Positions 9,250 to 17,242 of a stretch of 64,000 nt of DNA are shown piece after piece. Made by a program: the position numbers and the translations under genes. The stretch covers positions 21,491 to 85,490 of the forward strand of contig CAZLGG010000004.1 in the NCBI GenBank assembly GCA_964559135.1, written 5' to 3'. A model generated the notes under the pieces. The model was not told the DNA's origin and did not search any database. It was given only the letters and a program-made list of their open reading frames with translations. Numbering within the stretch: position 1 is the first letter of the stretch; each line of letters begins with the position of its first letter. The DNA is from DRQF01 sp964559135. GTDB lineage: Bacteria > Planctomycetota > GCA-002687715 > DRQF01.

Positions 9250-9308
9250 GCCCTGCCTCGTCACGCCAAGGAATTCCGCTTTACGGTCTCCCGGCACACC
9301 TGAAATTG

Positions 9309-10562
9309 TCATCCGACCGACACTTCCGGCCGATCCTCCGTGATCGCACTCCCGAGCAGGTTCTCATAGAGAGTCTTGACCGGAATGAGGGTGCGATCCC
9401 AGTTTCTGATATTTCTCACCGCCTCACGGCCGGCCCGGCCCTCCTCGCGGAGCGCCTCGTCCGTACGGTCCAGAGCCCGGTTCAAAAGGGCATGCAAGGC
9501 CTCGAAGTCCCCGGCACGGAAGGTCTCTCCCACGCCGCATTCCTCGAACAATTCTCGAATCCCGCCCACGTCGCTCCCCAAGGTGCAGCGCTCCATGGCC
9601 ATCGCCTCGAGGGGCTTCAAGGGCGTGACCTTCTCGGTCAACCGTTTCGAACGGCGCGGGTAGATGAAGAGATCCCCGAGGGCGTAGTGGTCCTGCACCT
9701 CGTCGTGAGGCACCCTCCCAGTGAGATGCACGACGTCATCCAGCCCCAGCTCTCGGACGAGAGCTTCCACGTTGGGCGTGTCCTCGCCGGAACCCACGAG
9801 TAGCAAGACGAAGTCGTCCCGCTCCCTGCGCAGTCGATCGGCGGCGCGAACCAGATCGGTGAGCCCCTCGTAGAAGAAGAAGCTCCCGATGAATGCGATG
9901 ACGCGTTTCCCCTCGAAGCCGTAGCGCTCCTCGAGCTCGGCGGGCTTCGGCCGGGGTTGAAACGTGTCCGGTTCCACACCGTTCTTGACGACCGTGATCT
10001 TCTCCGCGGACAGGCCTCGCTCGACGAGGTCCCTTCGCAGGCCCTCGCAGATGCAGACCACGGCATCGGCGGCGCGTGTCACCTCGGACTCCAGCCTGCG
10101 CACTTGGCGGTAGACGAACCCGTCCTCGGTGATCTTGCCCTTGTCGACAGCATCGTCTTCCCAGAAGGCGCGGATCTCGTACACGACGGGAATGCCCAAT
10201 CGCTTGCCGACGGCGACGGCGGCTTGGCCGTTGAAGAAGGGGGAGTGGGCGTGAATCAGATCCGGACGGAACGAGCGCCCCACCTCCTCCAGGCGCCGCA
10301 CCATCGCCCCCGTCATGATCCGCTCCTTCCAAAAGGGGATCTTGAGCTGCACCCGAGACCACATACGCTTCGGCCGCGCAGTCCGAAAATGGCGAATGCC
10401 GTCGAGGATTTCCTCCTCGCCCGCATCCGCCCCGTGGCGGGCCGAAGTGACGACGGCGACTTCCGCTCCCATGCTCTTCAGTCCGCGCAGGATATACCGG
10501 CTCCGGAAGCTGTAGCCGGAATACTGGGGCAAGGAATGGTCGAGCAGATGTAGGACACGCAT
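9309..10562 (-). CDS. GT4-type glycosyltransferase, family 1 fold (GT-B)
   Basis: This is a 417-residue cytosolic or membrane-associated glycosyltransferase. The N-terminal half (MRVLHLLDHSLPQYSGYSFRS) matches the acceptor-binding Rossmann domain of GT4 enzymes that act on nascent glycans. The C-terminal domain has VIAFIGSF and the nucleotide-sugar site EAMAMERCTLGSDVGGIRE with the EX7E-type spacing. The start at 10562 is preceded by GGAG six bases upstream. The enzyme probably adds a sugar from an NDP-sugar to a lipid-linked or exopolysaccharide precursor, but donor and acceptor cannot be assigned. The divergent lipoprotein gene on the other strand begins 79 bases away. Confidence 0.9.
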   Translation of the reverse strand: MRVLHLLDHSLPQYSGYSFRSRYILRGLKSMGAEVAVVTSARHGADAGEEEILDGIRHFRTARPKRMWSRVQLKIPFWKERIMTGAMVRRLEEVGRSFRPDLIHAHSPFFNGQAAVAVGKRLGIPVVYEIRAFWEDDAVDKGKITEDGFVYRQVRRLESEVTRAADAVVCICEGLRRDLVERGLSAEKITVVKNGVEPDTFQPRPKPAELEERYGFEGKRVIAFIGSFFFYEGLTDLVRAADRLRRERDDFVLLLVGSGEDTPNVEALVRELGLDDVVHLTGRVPHDEVQDHYALGDLFIYPRRSKRLTEKVTPLKPLEAMAMERCTLGSDVGGIRELFEECGVGETFRAGDFEALHALLNRALDRTDEALREEGRAGREAVRNIRNWDRTLIPVKTLYENLLGSAITEDRPEVSVG

Positions 10563-10641
10563 GCGAAACTCCAACTCACTCTATCGAAATCCCGGGCCTG
10601 TTCTCCAAGAAGTCGATATTCTCCCACCGAGAATCTCCAGC

Positions 10642-11436
10642 ATGTCGCCTCATCATCTTCTCCTCGCCCTCTGCATGGCACTCCTGTCCGCCCTCGGTTG
10701 CACGACGGCGCCGGACCTCCCTGAAAACGCCGACCCCATCCAGGCCATGTCCGTCCTGGGTGAACATGCGGACCATTTCGAGGGCGAGGATCCACGATGC
10801 GTCCTGGTCATCATGGATCGCCATTCGGCCCGCCCTGGTTTTCGACGGGTCCGCCTGCAGTTGCGCCGCATCCAGCGGGAACACCGGCTGCTCATCGAGA
10901 ATTTCCTCCGGCATGGTTACCGGGTGTTGGGCTGCGAGTACCCCTTCGGCCCTCTCGAGGAGACCGAGGACACGGCTCGGGAGTACCGCATCGTTCGCAC
11001 CTGGATGTATCCGAGGGACACCCTCGATGAATACGGCGTCTTTCAGCCCCTCCGCTTCCAGCTGATGTACCCGCAACTCGAGGTCTGGGGCGTCGAGGAT
11101 CCGGATCTCCACGCGAAGGACCGCGAGTCTTGGGAGACCTACGTCACGGAAACCGCTCGGGCTCGACGCAAGGATCAGTCGGAGGCGGACCGGAGGGCTC
11201 ATCTCGCCCGAGCGGATCGCGCCGCCCGGGAGCTGAATCGCAACGTGCGGGCTCGAGGCCGCGCGGCGGCTCTCAATCTGTTGGAAGCCCTGGATCGGCT
11301 GGGACGAAAACGAGGCATCCTGATCCTGGGCGGCGCCCACATTCCGGCGGCCCTCGAGGTCTTTCGTCGACGCGGCGTCAGCTACGACGTCTATCGCTCA
11401 CACCACTACGACGAGCACACCGACGACGCACACTGA
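10642..11436 (+). CDS. Lipoprotein of unknown function
   Basis: This 264-residue protein has a clear type II signal peptide: MSPHHLLLALCMALLSALGC with lipobox SALGC and lipidated Cys20. The mature part is rich in Arg and Glu, with a helical middle (RRKDQSEADRRAHLARADR) and a C-terminal ILILGGAHIPAALEVFRRRG stretch. The latter resembles the GGAH segment of TraB/ChaN-like proteins, but the match is too short to assign a family. The gene starts divergently from the glycosyltransferase. I do not recognise the protein. Confidence 0.65.
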   Translation: MSPHHLLLALCMALLSALGCTTAPDLPENADPIQAMSVLGEHADHFEGEDPRCVLVIMDRHSARPGFRRVRLQLRRIQREHRLLIENFLRHGYRVLGCEYPFGPLEETEDTAREYRIVRTWMYPRDTLDEYGVFQPLRFQLMYPQLEVWGVEDPDLHAKDRESWETYVTETARARRKDQSEADRRAHLARADRAARELNRNVRARGRAAALNLLEALDRLGRKRGILILGGAHIPAALEVFRRRGVSYDVYRSHHYDEHTDDAH

Positions 11437-11731
11437 TCGAGAACACACCGACCGCGGCGCATGAACCTGACTCCCGGAACAGCGACGCCCCCGCTCTCCC
11501 GGGCCTGGGGAAGCCCACGCTTCCCGTCGGGCGCCCTTCCCTTGCAGGCCTCCACGGCGTGCCGGATCGGCTTGGTCCGCTCATGAAGACACGAAGTCCA
11601 TAGCCGTTCTTTTCCCATGAGTGGCCAGGTCTCTTGGTGAGTCTCAAAATGTCCGTCACCTTCGCCGATCCCGTGACGTCTCGATGGCAGACGTGAGGTG
11701 TTTTCTCGAGACAAGGAAGGGAGACGTCGTC

Positions 11732-12712
11732 GTGCACGGAACTCATGATGGGGTGACGCGGTTCGTTCTGAGTGATGCGGCGAGGATGAGGACCCTGCTC
11801 ACGCATCTGCCCGATCCACCCCTCCCCTGGGTCAGCACCCTGGACACACTGGTGCATTGGCCGGACGGCTTCGGCGAAGAATCGCCCGGGGCCCGACGAG
11901 CGGATATCGTCTTCGCCGGCCTCCCCGCGGCAGACGGGACGCCCCGTACCTGCCTCGTCTTCGAGAACCAGAGCATTCCCCTGTTGCACATGCCGATGCG
12001 CGCCCTCTGGTGCACCGTCCAAGTCTTGCGGGATTTCCGCGAGACCTTCGGACACGAAGCCACCCTGCCTGAGATCCATATCGTCGTGTTCTACCACGGA
12101 GAAAAGCCCTGGAGAGGCCCTCTCGCGTTGTACGTCGACGACGATGACGCACGTCGCTCCTCCATCAACTGCCGCTTCCATCTCATCGATCTGAATCGCA
12201 TCAGTGACGAGGACATTCAGGAGCGTCTGGGGACGGGCCTGCTCACCCTGGGGGCCCTCGTTTTGAAACATGGCCGGCGCCCCGGCATGGGGGACAAGAT
12301 TCCCGCCTGGGATCGTCACTTCGCCGCCGCCCTCGACGAAAACGGAGGCATGGACGGGGTCCGTGCCTGCATCGACTATCTTTTGGACGTTTCCGACGTG
12401 GGGCTGGAGGAGATTGAAGCCCTTCCCTTCGTACGGGACTCATGGGAGGTGCATATCATGCTGAAGACGACGGGGCGAGAGCTCAGAGAAGAAGGTCGCC
12501 TCGTAGGCCGGGCCCAAGGGCTCGAGGAGGGCCGGGCCGAGGGCCGCGCGAAAGAGAGACGGGAGATGCTCCGCCTTCTCTTGCTCCGCCTGTTCGATGG
12601 CATTCCGGAGGATCTGGAGACCCGCATCGCAAAAGCATCCCCCGCGACCCTGACGCTGCTCATCGAAGCCGCCTTCGAGGTGGACGATCCGTCCGATCTC
12701 TTGAACGTTTGA
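11732..12712 (+). CDS. Rpn/YhgA-like PD-(D/E)XK nuclease family protein
   Basis: From the GTG at 11732 the protein has 326 residues. The N-terminal region (HDGVTRFVLSD and LLTHLP) matches the start of the Rpn (recombination-promoting nuclease, formerly transposase_31) domain, where PHDxxF leads into the nuclease core. The core shows ADIVF and VFENQS, in keeping with the D...ExQ/ExK motif of PD-(D/E)XK enzymes. The C-terminus has REEGRLVGRAQGLEEGRAEG followed by a helical tail like the DUF4351-type end of the family. AAGGGAG lies eight bases before the GTG. An ATG at 11684 gives a longer alternative. The family includes enzymes that nick DNA and promote RecA-independent recombination. No mobile element ends were seen beside it. 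Confidence 0.8.
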   Translation: MHGTHDGVTRFVLSDAARMRTLLTHLPDPPLPWVSTLDTLVHWPDGFGEESPGARRADIVFAGLPAADGTPRTCLVFENQSIPLLHMPMRALWCTVQVLRDFRETFGHEATLPEIHIVVFYHGEKPWRGPLALYVDDDDARRSSINCRFHLIDLNRISDEDIQERLGTGLLTLGALVLKHGRRPGMGDKIPAWDRHFAAALDENGGMDGVRACIDYLLDVSDVGLEEIEALPFVRDSWEVHIMLKTTGRELREEGRLVGRAQGLEEGRAEGRAKERREMLRLLLLRLFDGIPEDLETRIAKASPATLTLLIEAAFEVDDPSDLLNV

Positions 12713-12840
12713 CCTTCAGATCGGTGGTCGTGGGGCATCGAAGGGTTTCCCGGCACGCGCGCTCAGGATTGGATGCCACGCCGCCCCCCCGCGGGACGAG
12801 GACGCCCCCGCTTCAGGAAGGAGCGAACGACCCGGCGGCT

Positions 12841-14874
12841 CTACGAGGAGTCGCGGACCTCGGCGCGGAACTCCTCCTCGAGGGCGGCGACGAGCCGAGA
12901 TTGACTCCGGTCCACCTCCTCGCTGGTGAGGGTGCGATCCATGGCGCGGTAGGTGAGCGAAAACGCCAGGCTTTTTTTGCCTGGAGCGATCTGCCGACCG
13001 CGGTATTCGTCGAAAAACTCGAGGGCCTCGAGGTCGGGAAGGTCCAAAGCCCGAATCGCCGTCTCGATGCGCCCCCAAGGAAGTGAAGCGTCGAGAATGA
13101 CGGCCAGGTCGCGCTTGACCGGAGGAAACTTGGACAAGGGCTCGTAGTGGGGATCGAGACGAGCAGACCGCTCCAGGAGGTCCAGGCGGAGCTCGAGGAC
13201 CATCGGTCGCACCTTCAGCTCATGTCGATCGAGCAGCGCCTGAGCCGGAAAGCCCACGAAACCGACAACGGTGCCGTCCCCGAGGCGCACCGCGGCGGCC
13301 CCGTCGGGAGCGAGCCAGTGCGCCGCCTTGTCATTGATTGGTGTGAATGCGACGCCTTCGATGCGCAGCGCTTCGACCAGCGCTTCAACGACTCCCCTCG
13401 CCGCACGGAAATCGCCGTCCAGAATCGCGCTGACGAGCGGAAGATGCCGAGGGATCTCCCCGGGCTTCTCATTCAGATATACGACGGTGCATTCCGCAAG
13501 CCGGACGTTCTGGTTGAATCGATCCTGATTCGTCTTCCGGATGGAGAGCAGAGAAGGGACGAGACTTTGACGCAGCGCATTCTCGTCCTTCCTCATCGCG
13601 TTTCGGATGAGGATCGGCTCCGTCGCCGCGAACAGGCACATCCTGGCCTCCTCCTCGGGCAGGAATGATGTCGTCAGGGACTCCAGGAATCCCGCCGCGA
13701 TGAGGGTACGCTTGACCACGTCGCGAACCCGGGTGCTGTGAGGATCAAGCACCAAGGAGACCCGCATCGAGGTTTCCAGCGGGATGTCCTCCAAACCATG
13801 GACCCGAATCACTTCCTCCACCAGGTCGATCTCTCGGGTCAGGTCCTTGCGCCAAGTGGGAGGCCTTGCCGTCACGACCTGGGGAGGTTCGCCGGCGACC
13901 TCGATCCGCAGCGCCTCGAAGATCTCGCGGCACCGAGCATGGGGAATCTCGATGCCGGTGATGCGCTTCACCTGTTCCGGACGGAAACAGATGGTGGGGC
14001 GATCGTCCTCGAGGTGATTGACGTCGATGACTCCCTTGGCCCACCTACCGCCCGCCACCTTCGCCATCAGGTGTGCGCATCGCCGGGATGCCCACTCCGT
14101 CTGGAAGCCGTCCACACCGCGCTCGAAGCGGAAGCTCGCATCCGAATGCAGATTCAAGCGGCGGGCCGTGGCGCGCACACCCAGGGGCTCGAAACAGGCC
14201 GTCTCCAGCAGGATGTCCGTGGTCGCGTCGCCGACTTCCGTGGCCAAGCCGCCCATGACACCGGCGATGCCGACGGGGCCGTTCTCGTCCGCGATGACCA
14301 AATCCTCGGGGTTCAATTCATAGGTCTTGGCGTTGATCGCCGTCAACGTCTCCCCAGGTCGCGCCTTGCGGGCGATGAGGTGTGCCCCGTCAATCTTCGG
14401 GCGGTCGAAGGCATGGAAGGGCTGATTGGACTCGAACATGACGTAATTCGTCACGTCGACCACGTTGTTGACGGACCGCAGACCGATGGCCTCGATCCGC
14501 CGAACGAGCCAGTCGGGAGACGGCCCCACCCGGGCGCCGCGCAGCACACGGGCCGTGAAGCGCGGACAGGCCTGCGTGTCCTCGACCGTGACCGCAGCCA
14601 GGGTGTTCACGTCGGTGTCCTCCTCATCGAAGGACACATCGGGGAGCATGATCTCGAGGCCCGCGACCGCCGCCAACTCCCGCGCCAGACCGATGACGCC
14701 GTTGCAGTCGACGCGATTGGAGGTCACGGCGAATTCGATGACCCAGTCGTCATCTCCGGCCGGTTCCCACCACTCGACCTCGGTGCCGGACATGGTGAAA
14801 GCCCGGCACATCTCGACGACGTCGCCCGTATAGTCCGGGACCAACTCTCGAATCCACTGATAGGTGGCCTTCAT
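12841..14874 (-). CDS. pheT: Phenylalanyl-tRNA synthetase beta subunit, short form without the B2 OB-fold
   Basis: At 677 residues it is about 110 shorter than the usual 790-800 of bacterial PheT. The N-terminus (MKATYQWIRELVPDYTG) runs straight from B1 (GTEVEWWE) into TSNRVDCNGVIGLARELAAVAG. In E. coli or Thermus, the EMAP-II-like B2 tRNA-binding OB-fold is inserted between these two segments, so the insert appears to be absent. The B5 domain (EQVKRITGIEIP), the core with HVHGLED and the C-terminal FDX-ACB anticodon-binding domain (LSKFPPVKRDLAVILD) are intact. With PheS it forms the alpha2-beta2 enzyme. It is the last gene of the translation operon, nine bases after pheS. Confidence 0.96.
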   Translation of the reverse strand: MKATYQWIRELVPDYTGDVVEMCRAFTMSGTEVEWWEPAGDDDWVIEFAVTSNRVDCNGVIGLARELAAVAGLEIMLPDVSFDEEDTDVNTLAAVTVEDTQACPRFTARVLRGARVGPSPDWLVRRIEAIGLRSVNNVVDVTNYVMFESNQPFHAFDRPKIDGAHLIARKARPGETLTAINAKTYELNPEDLVIADENGPVGIAGVMGGLATEVGDATTDILLETACFEPLGVRATARRLNLHSDASFRFERGVDGFQTEWASRRCAHLMAKVAGGRWAKGVIDVNHLEDDRPTICFRPEQVKRITGIEIPHARCREIFEALRIEVAGEPPQVVTARPPTWRKDLTREIDLVEEVIRVHGLEDIPLETSMRVSLVLDPHSTRVRDVVKRTLIAAGFLESLTTSFLPEEEARMCLFAATEPILIRNAMRKDENALRQSLVPSLLSIRKTNQDRFNQNVRLAECTVVYLNEKPGEIPRHLPLVSAILDGDFRAARGVVEALVEALRIEGVAFTPINDKAAHWLAPDGAAAVRLGDGTVVGFVGFPAQALLDRHELKVRPMVLELRLDLLERSARLDPHYEPLSKFPPVKRDLAVILDASLPWGRIETAIRALDLPDLEALEFFDEYRGRQIAPGKKSLAFSLTYRAMDRTLTSEEVDRSQSRLVAALEEEFRAEVRDSS

Positions 14875-14883
14875 GGCTTACCT

Positions 14884-15894
14884 CTATCGAAACTGCTTCA
14901 GGAAACGCACGTCGTTCTCGGTGAGCAACCGGATATCCGGAATTCCGTAACGCCGCATGGCCAACCGCTCGATGCCCAGGCCGAAAGCGAAGCCGGTGTA
15001 CTCTTCCGGATCGATCCCCACCGCCGCGAAGACGTTGGGATCGACCATGCCGCAGCCGCCCATCTCGATCCATCCCTTGTTCTGACAGGTGCTGCATCCC
15101 TCGCCCTTACAGAAGGTGCACGCCACATCGACCTCGGCGCTGGGCTCGGTGAACGGAAAAAAGTTGGGGCGCAACCGGATCTCCACGTCCTCGCCGAAAA
15201 GACCCGAGAAGAAGAGCACGAGCGTGGTCTTCAAGTCCTTCATGGTGAGACCTCGATCCACGGCAAGTCCCTCGAGTTGATGGAACATGTAGTGGTGCGA
15301 TGCGTCCACCGTGTCAGGCCGATAGACGCGACCGGGCGCGATGATCCTGAGGGGCGGCTTCCTGGTCTCCATCATTCGTATCTGGACGGTCGACGTCTGG
15401 CTCCTGAGAAGGAGGTCGTCCGAGAGATAGAAGTTGTCGGCTTCCGAGCGGGCCGGATGGTTCGGCGGGATGTTCAAGGCGTTGAAGTTGTGGAATTCGT
15501 CCTCGATTTCCGGTCCCTCGACGACCTCGAATCCCAGAGAACGCATGCAGGTGATCATGTGGCCCTGCATCTGCGTGATGGGATGCAACCCCCCGCGTTC
15601 CGGCTTCTCTCCGGGAAGCGTGATGTCGATCCTTCGTTTGCCCGACGTCGAGCCTCGTCCCACGTCCTTGGAGCGAACCTCGAAGGCTTCAGCCAGTGCG
15701 TTCTTGAGGACATTGACGGCCTGACCGAAAGCGGGCTTCTCGTCTCGGGGCAGCTCCTTCAGCTTCTTCATCAACCCCGTGACGAAACCCTTCTTGCCCA
15801 ACCAGGCGATGCGCCAGACCTCCAGGGCCTTGGCGTCCTCCGCGGCGGCGAGCTCGTCCAGGGCCCGCGTCTTTGCACTCTCGATTTCACTCAT
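14884..15894 (-). CDS. pheS: Phenylalanyl-tRNA synthetase alpha subunit
   Basis: The 336-residue catalytic alpha subunit starts with a coiled-coil arm (about residues 1-85). The class II catalytic core follows, with HPARSEADNFYL, the TSTVQIRMME segment and motif 2 region RVYRPDTVDASHHYMFHQLEGLAVD, and ends with motif 3 in GFAFGLGIERLAMRRYGI. It also carries a Cys-rich stretch near TFCKGEGCSTCQNKGWIEMGG, as in many PheS proteins of this branch. The enzyme charges tRNA-Phe in the cytoplasm together with PheT. GGAG precedes the ATG. It lies 73 bases after rplT, consistent with the standard thrS-infC-rpmI-rplT-pheST order. Confidence 0.97.
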   Translation of the reverse strand: MSEIESAKTRALDELAAAEDAKALEVWRIAWLGKKGFVTGLMKKLKELPRDEKPAFGQAVNVLKNALAEAFEVRSKDVGRGSTSGKRRIDITLPGEKPERGGLHPITQMQGHMITCMRSLGFEVVEGPEIEDEFHNFNALNIPPNHPARSEADNFYLSDDLLLRSQTSTVQIRMMETRKPPLRIIAPGRVYRPDTVDASHHYMFHQLEGLAVDRGLTMKDLKTTLVLFFSGLFGEDVEIRLRPNFFPFTEPSAEVDVACTFCKGEGCSTCQNKGWIEMGGCGMVDPNVFAAVGIDPEEYTGFAFGLGIERLAMRRYGIPDIRLLTENDVRFLKQFR

Positions 15895-15967
15895 GGTGGC
15901 TCCGGCAAAACGGGAAAACGCCGGCGGAGACTGGGCTCCAAACCGGCGTCGTCTCGGTCCAAGGCGG

Positions 15968-16318
15968 TCAGAGAGCCGCTTTGGCTGTACTGATGAGCTG
16001 TCCGAAGGCCTGAGCGTCGTGGATGGCCAACTCGGAGAGCTGCTTGCGGTCGAGTCCGATCCCGGCCTTCTTGAGCCCCGACATGAACTGGCTGTAGCTC
16101 ATGCCCTCGGCCCTCGCCGCCGCGTTGATCCGCTGGATCCAAAGGCGGCGGAACTGACGTTTGCGAACCTTGCGGTCCCGGTAGGCGTAGGCGTCCGCGC
16201 GGAGAACCGTTTCCTTGGTGATCTTGAGCAGGGTGCCTCGGGCTCCCCAGTAGCCCTTGGCGCGGCGCATGAGCCGCTTCTTCCGTCGATGCCTGGGGAC
16301 GGCATTCGTTACTCTCAT
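15968..16318 (-). CDS. rplT: Ribosomal protein L20
   Basis: The 116-residue protein begins MRVTNAVPRHRRKKRLMRRAKGYWGARG, the conserved N-terminal helix of L20 that binds 23S rRNA during 50S assembly, and continues with RKVRKRQFRRLWIQRINAAAR. Its length is normal for the family. In proteobacteria L20 represses its own operon by binding mRNA structures, and a strong stem-loop occurs just ahead of this gene. Confidence 0.98.
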   Translation of the reverse strand: MRVTNAVPRHRRKKRLMRRAKGYWGARGTLLKITKETVLRADAYAYRDRKVRKRQFRRLWIQRINAAARAEGMSYSQFMSGLKKAGIGLDRKQLSELAIHDAQAFGQLISTAKAAL

Positions 16319-16358
16319 GTTTCAGTCTCTCGTTTGTCGTTTCAGGACACAAACATTC

Positions 16359-16396
16359 CCGGGCCCCGTGCTTCCGACGAGGAAGCGGGTCCCCGG
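16359..16396 (-). promoter_or_regulatory. GC-rich stem-loop between rpmI and rplT, possible L20 autoregulatory site
   Basis: Read on the minus strand, the arms pair GCTTCC with GGAAGC around a TCGTC loop (inner stem 16370-16375 and 16381-16386) and CCGGG with CCCGG further out. The element spans most of the 101-base gap between rpmI and rplT and has no T-run, so it is not a simple terminator. L20 operons in other bacteria are controlled through RNA structures upstream of rpmI-rplT, so this is a candidate target. That function is inferred only. Confidence 0.4.
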
Positions 16397-16419
16397 CCCC
16401 CGACAGGGCCGAACGGCAT

Positions 16420-16617
16420 TCAGCCGTGTCCGATCATGGCCTTCGCCACCCGCGCGTCGCCCGGCGCACAGATCAGAGGCTGCCGGAGAGCGCGCTTGCG
16501 CTTGGCCGACTTCTTCTGACGAATGTGCCCCTTGAAAGCGCGATAGCGACGCACCTTTCCCGACTTGGTCAGCTTGAAACGCTTCCTCGCCGAGCGATTC
16601 GTCTTCTGCTTGGGCAT
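16420..16617 (-). CDS. rpmI: Ribosomal protein L35
   Basis: The 65-residue protein begins MPKQKTNRSARKRFKLTKSG and continues with KVRRYRAFKGHI, the standard L35 signature, with a basic RKRAL segment near the C-terminus. The ATG at 16617 matches the family start better than an in-frame ATG further upstream at 16641. It lies 30 bases after infC in the conserved infC-rpmI-rplT block. Confidence 0.97.
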   Translation of the reverse strand: MPKQKTNRSARKRFKLTKSGKVRRYRAFKGHIRQKKSAKRKRALRQPLICAPGDARVAKAMIGHG

Positions 16618-16647
16618 GGTCTCTACCTTTTCGTCTGGCACCCCGAC

Positions 16648-17193
16648 TCAATTCTTCTTGATGGGCGCAACCACCATGTTCATACGACGCCCCTCGATAC
16701 TGGGCGGTCGTTCGACCTTGCACACGTCGGAGAGTTCTTGAACGATGTCCTGGAGGATAGCAAGGGGAATCTCCGGGTGAGTGATTTCACGTCCCCTGAA
16801 GATCACCATGAAGCAGACCTTGTTGCCTTCCTCGAGAAACTTCCGCGCCTTGCGCTTCTTCACCTCGATGTCGTGCGTGTCCGTCTTCGGTCTCAAGCGC
16901 ACTTCCTTGACCTGCATGTTGTGCTGCTTGGCCTTGGACTGCTGGGCCTTCTTTTTTTGCTCGTACTTGTACTTTCCGTAGTCCATGATTTTGCAAACGG
17001 GCGGCTTGGCGGTGGGCGAGATCTCGACGAGATCCAACCCGTATTCCTGCGCCCGTCGCAAGGCCTCGTCCCTGGCCATCACGCCCAACATCTCTCCCTC
17101 CGGTCCGATGACCCTGAGAGGTGAAATCCGGATGTGCATGTTGAGACGCACGCGCGGCGCGTCGGGGGGGCCTGGGCGACGGAAACGTCTCAA
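16648..17193 (-). CDS. infC: Translation initiation factor IF-3
   Basis: The 181-residue protein contains the IF-3 N-domain (RISPLRVIGPEGEMLGV) and the linker PPVCKIMDYGKYKYEQKKK. The C-domain follows with KEVRLRPKTDTHDIEVK and the terminal region VCKVERPPSIEGRRMNMVVAP. It keeps the 30S subunit from joining 50S too early and checks initiator tRNA. The start is a TTG at 17193 with GGAG eight bases ahead, and an in-frame TGA two codons further upstream limits it. Starting there keeps the RVRLNMHIR residues that align with the RVNxxIR of other IF-3s. Rare starts on infC are known to support autoregulation. Confidence 0.97.
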   Translation of the reverse strand: MRRFRRPGPPDAPRVRLNMHIRISPLRVIGPEGEMLGVMARDEALRRAQEYGLDLVEISPTAKPPVCKIMDYGKYKYEQKKKAQQSKAKQHNMQVKEVRLRPKTDTHDIEVKKRKARKFLEEGNKVCFMVIFRGREITHPEIPLAILQDIVQELSDVCKVERPPSIEGRRMNMVVAPIKKN

Positions 17194-17242
17194 GACTCAT
17201 TCTCCAAGATCATCAAATCGTTCTTAACTCCTCTGTGCTCGT

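Noticed and set aside
9200..9308. AT-rich palindrome as an attachment site or operator
   Set aside because: The T-run on the minus strand and the position after the glycosyltransferase fit a terminator better.
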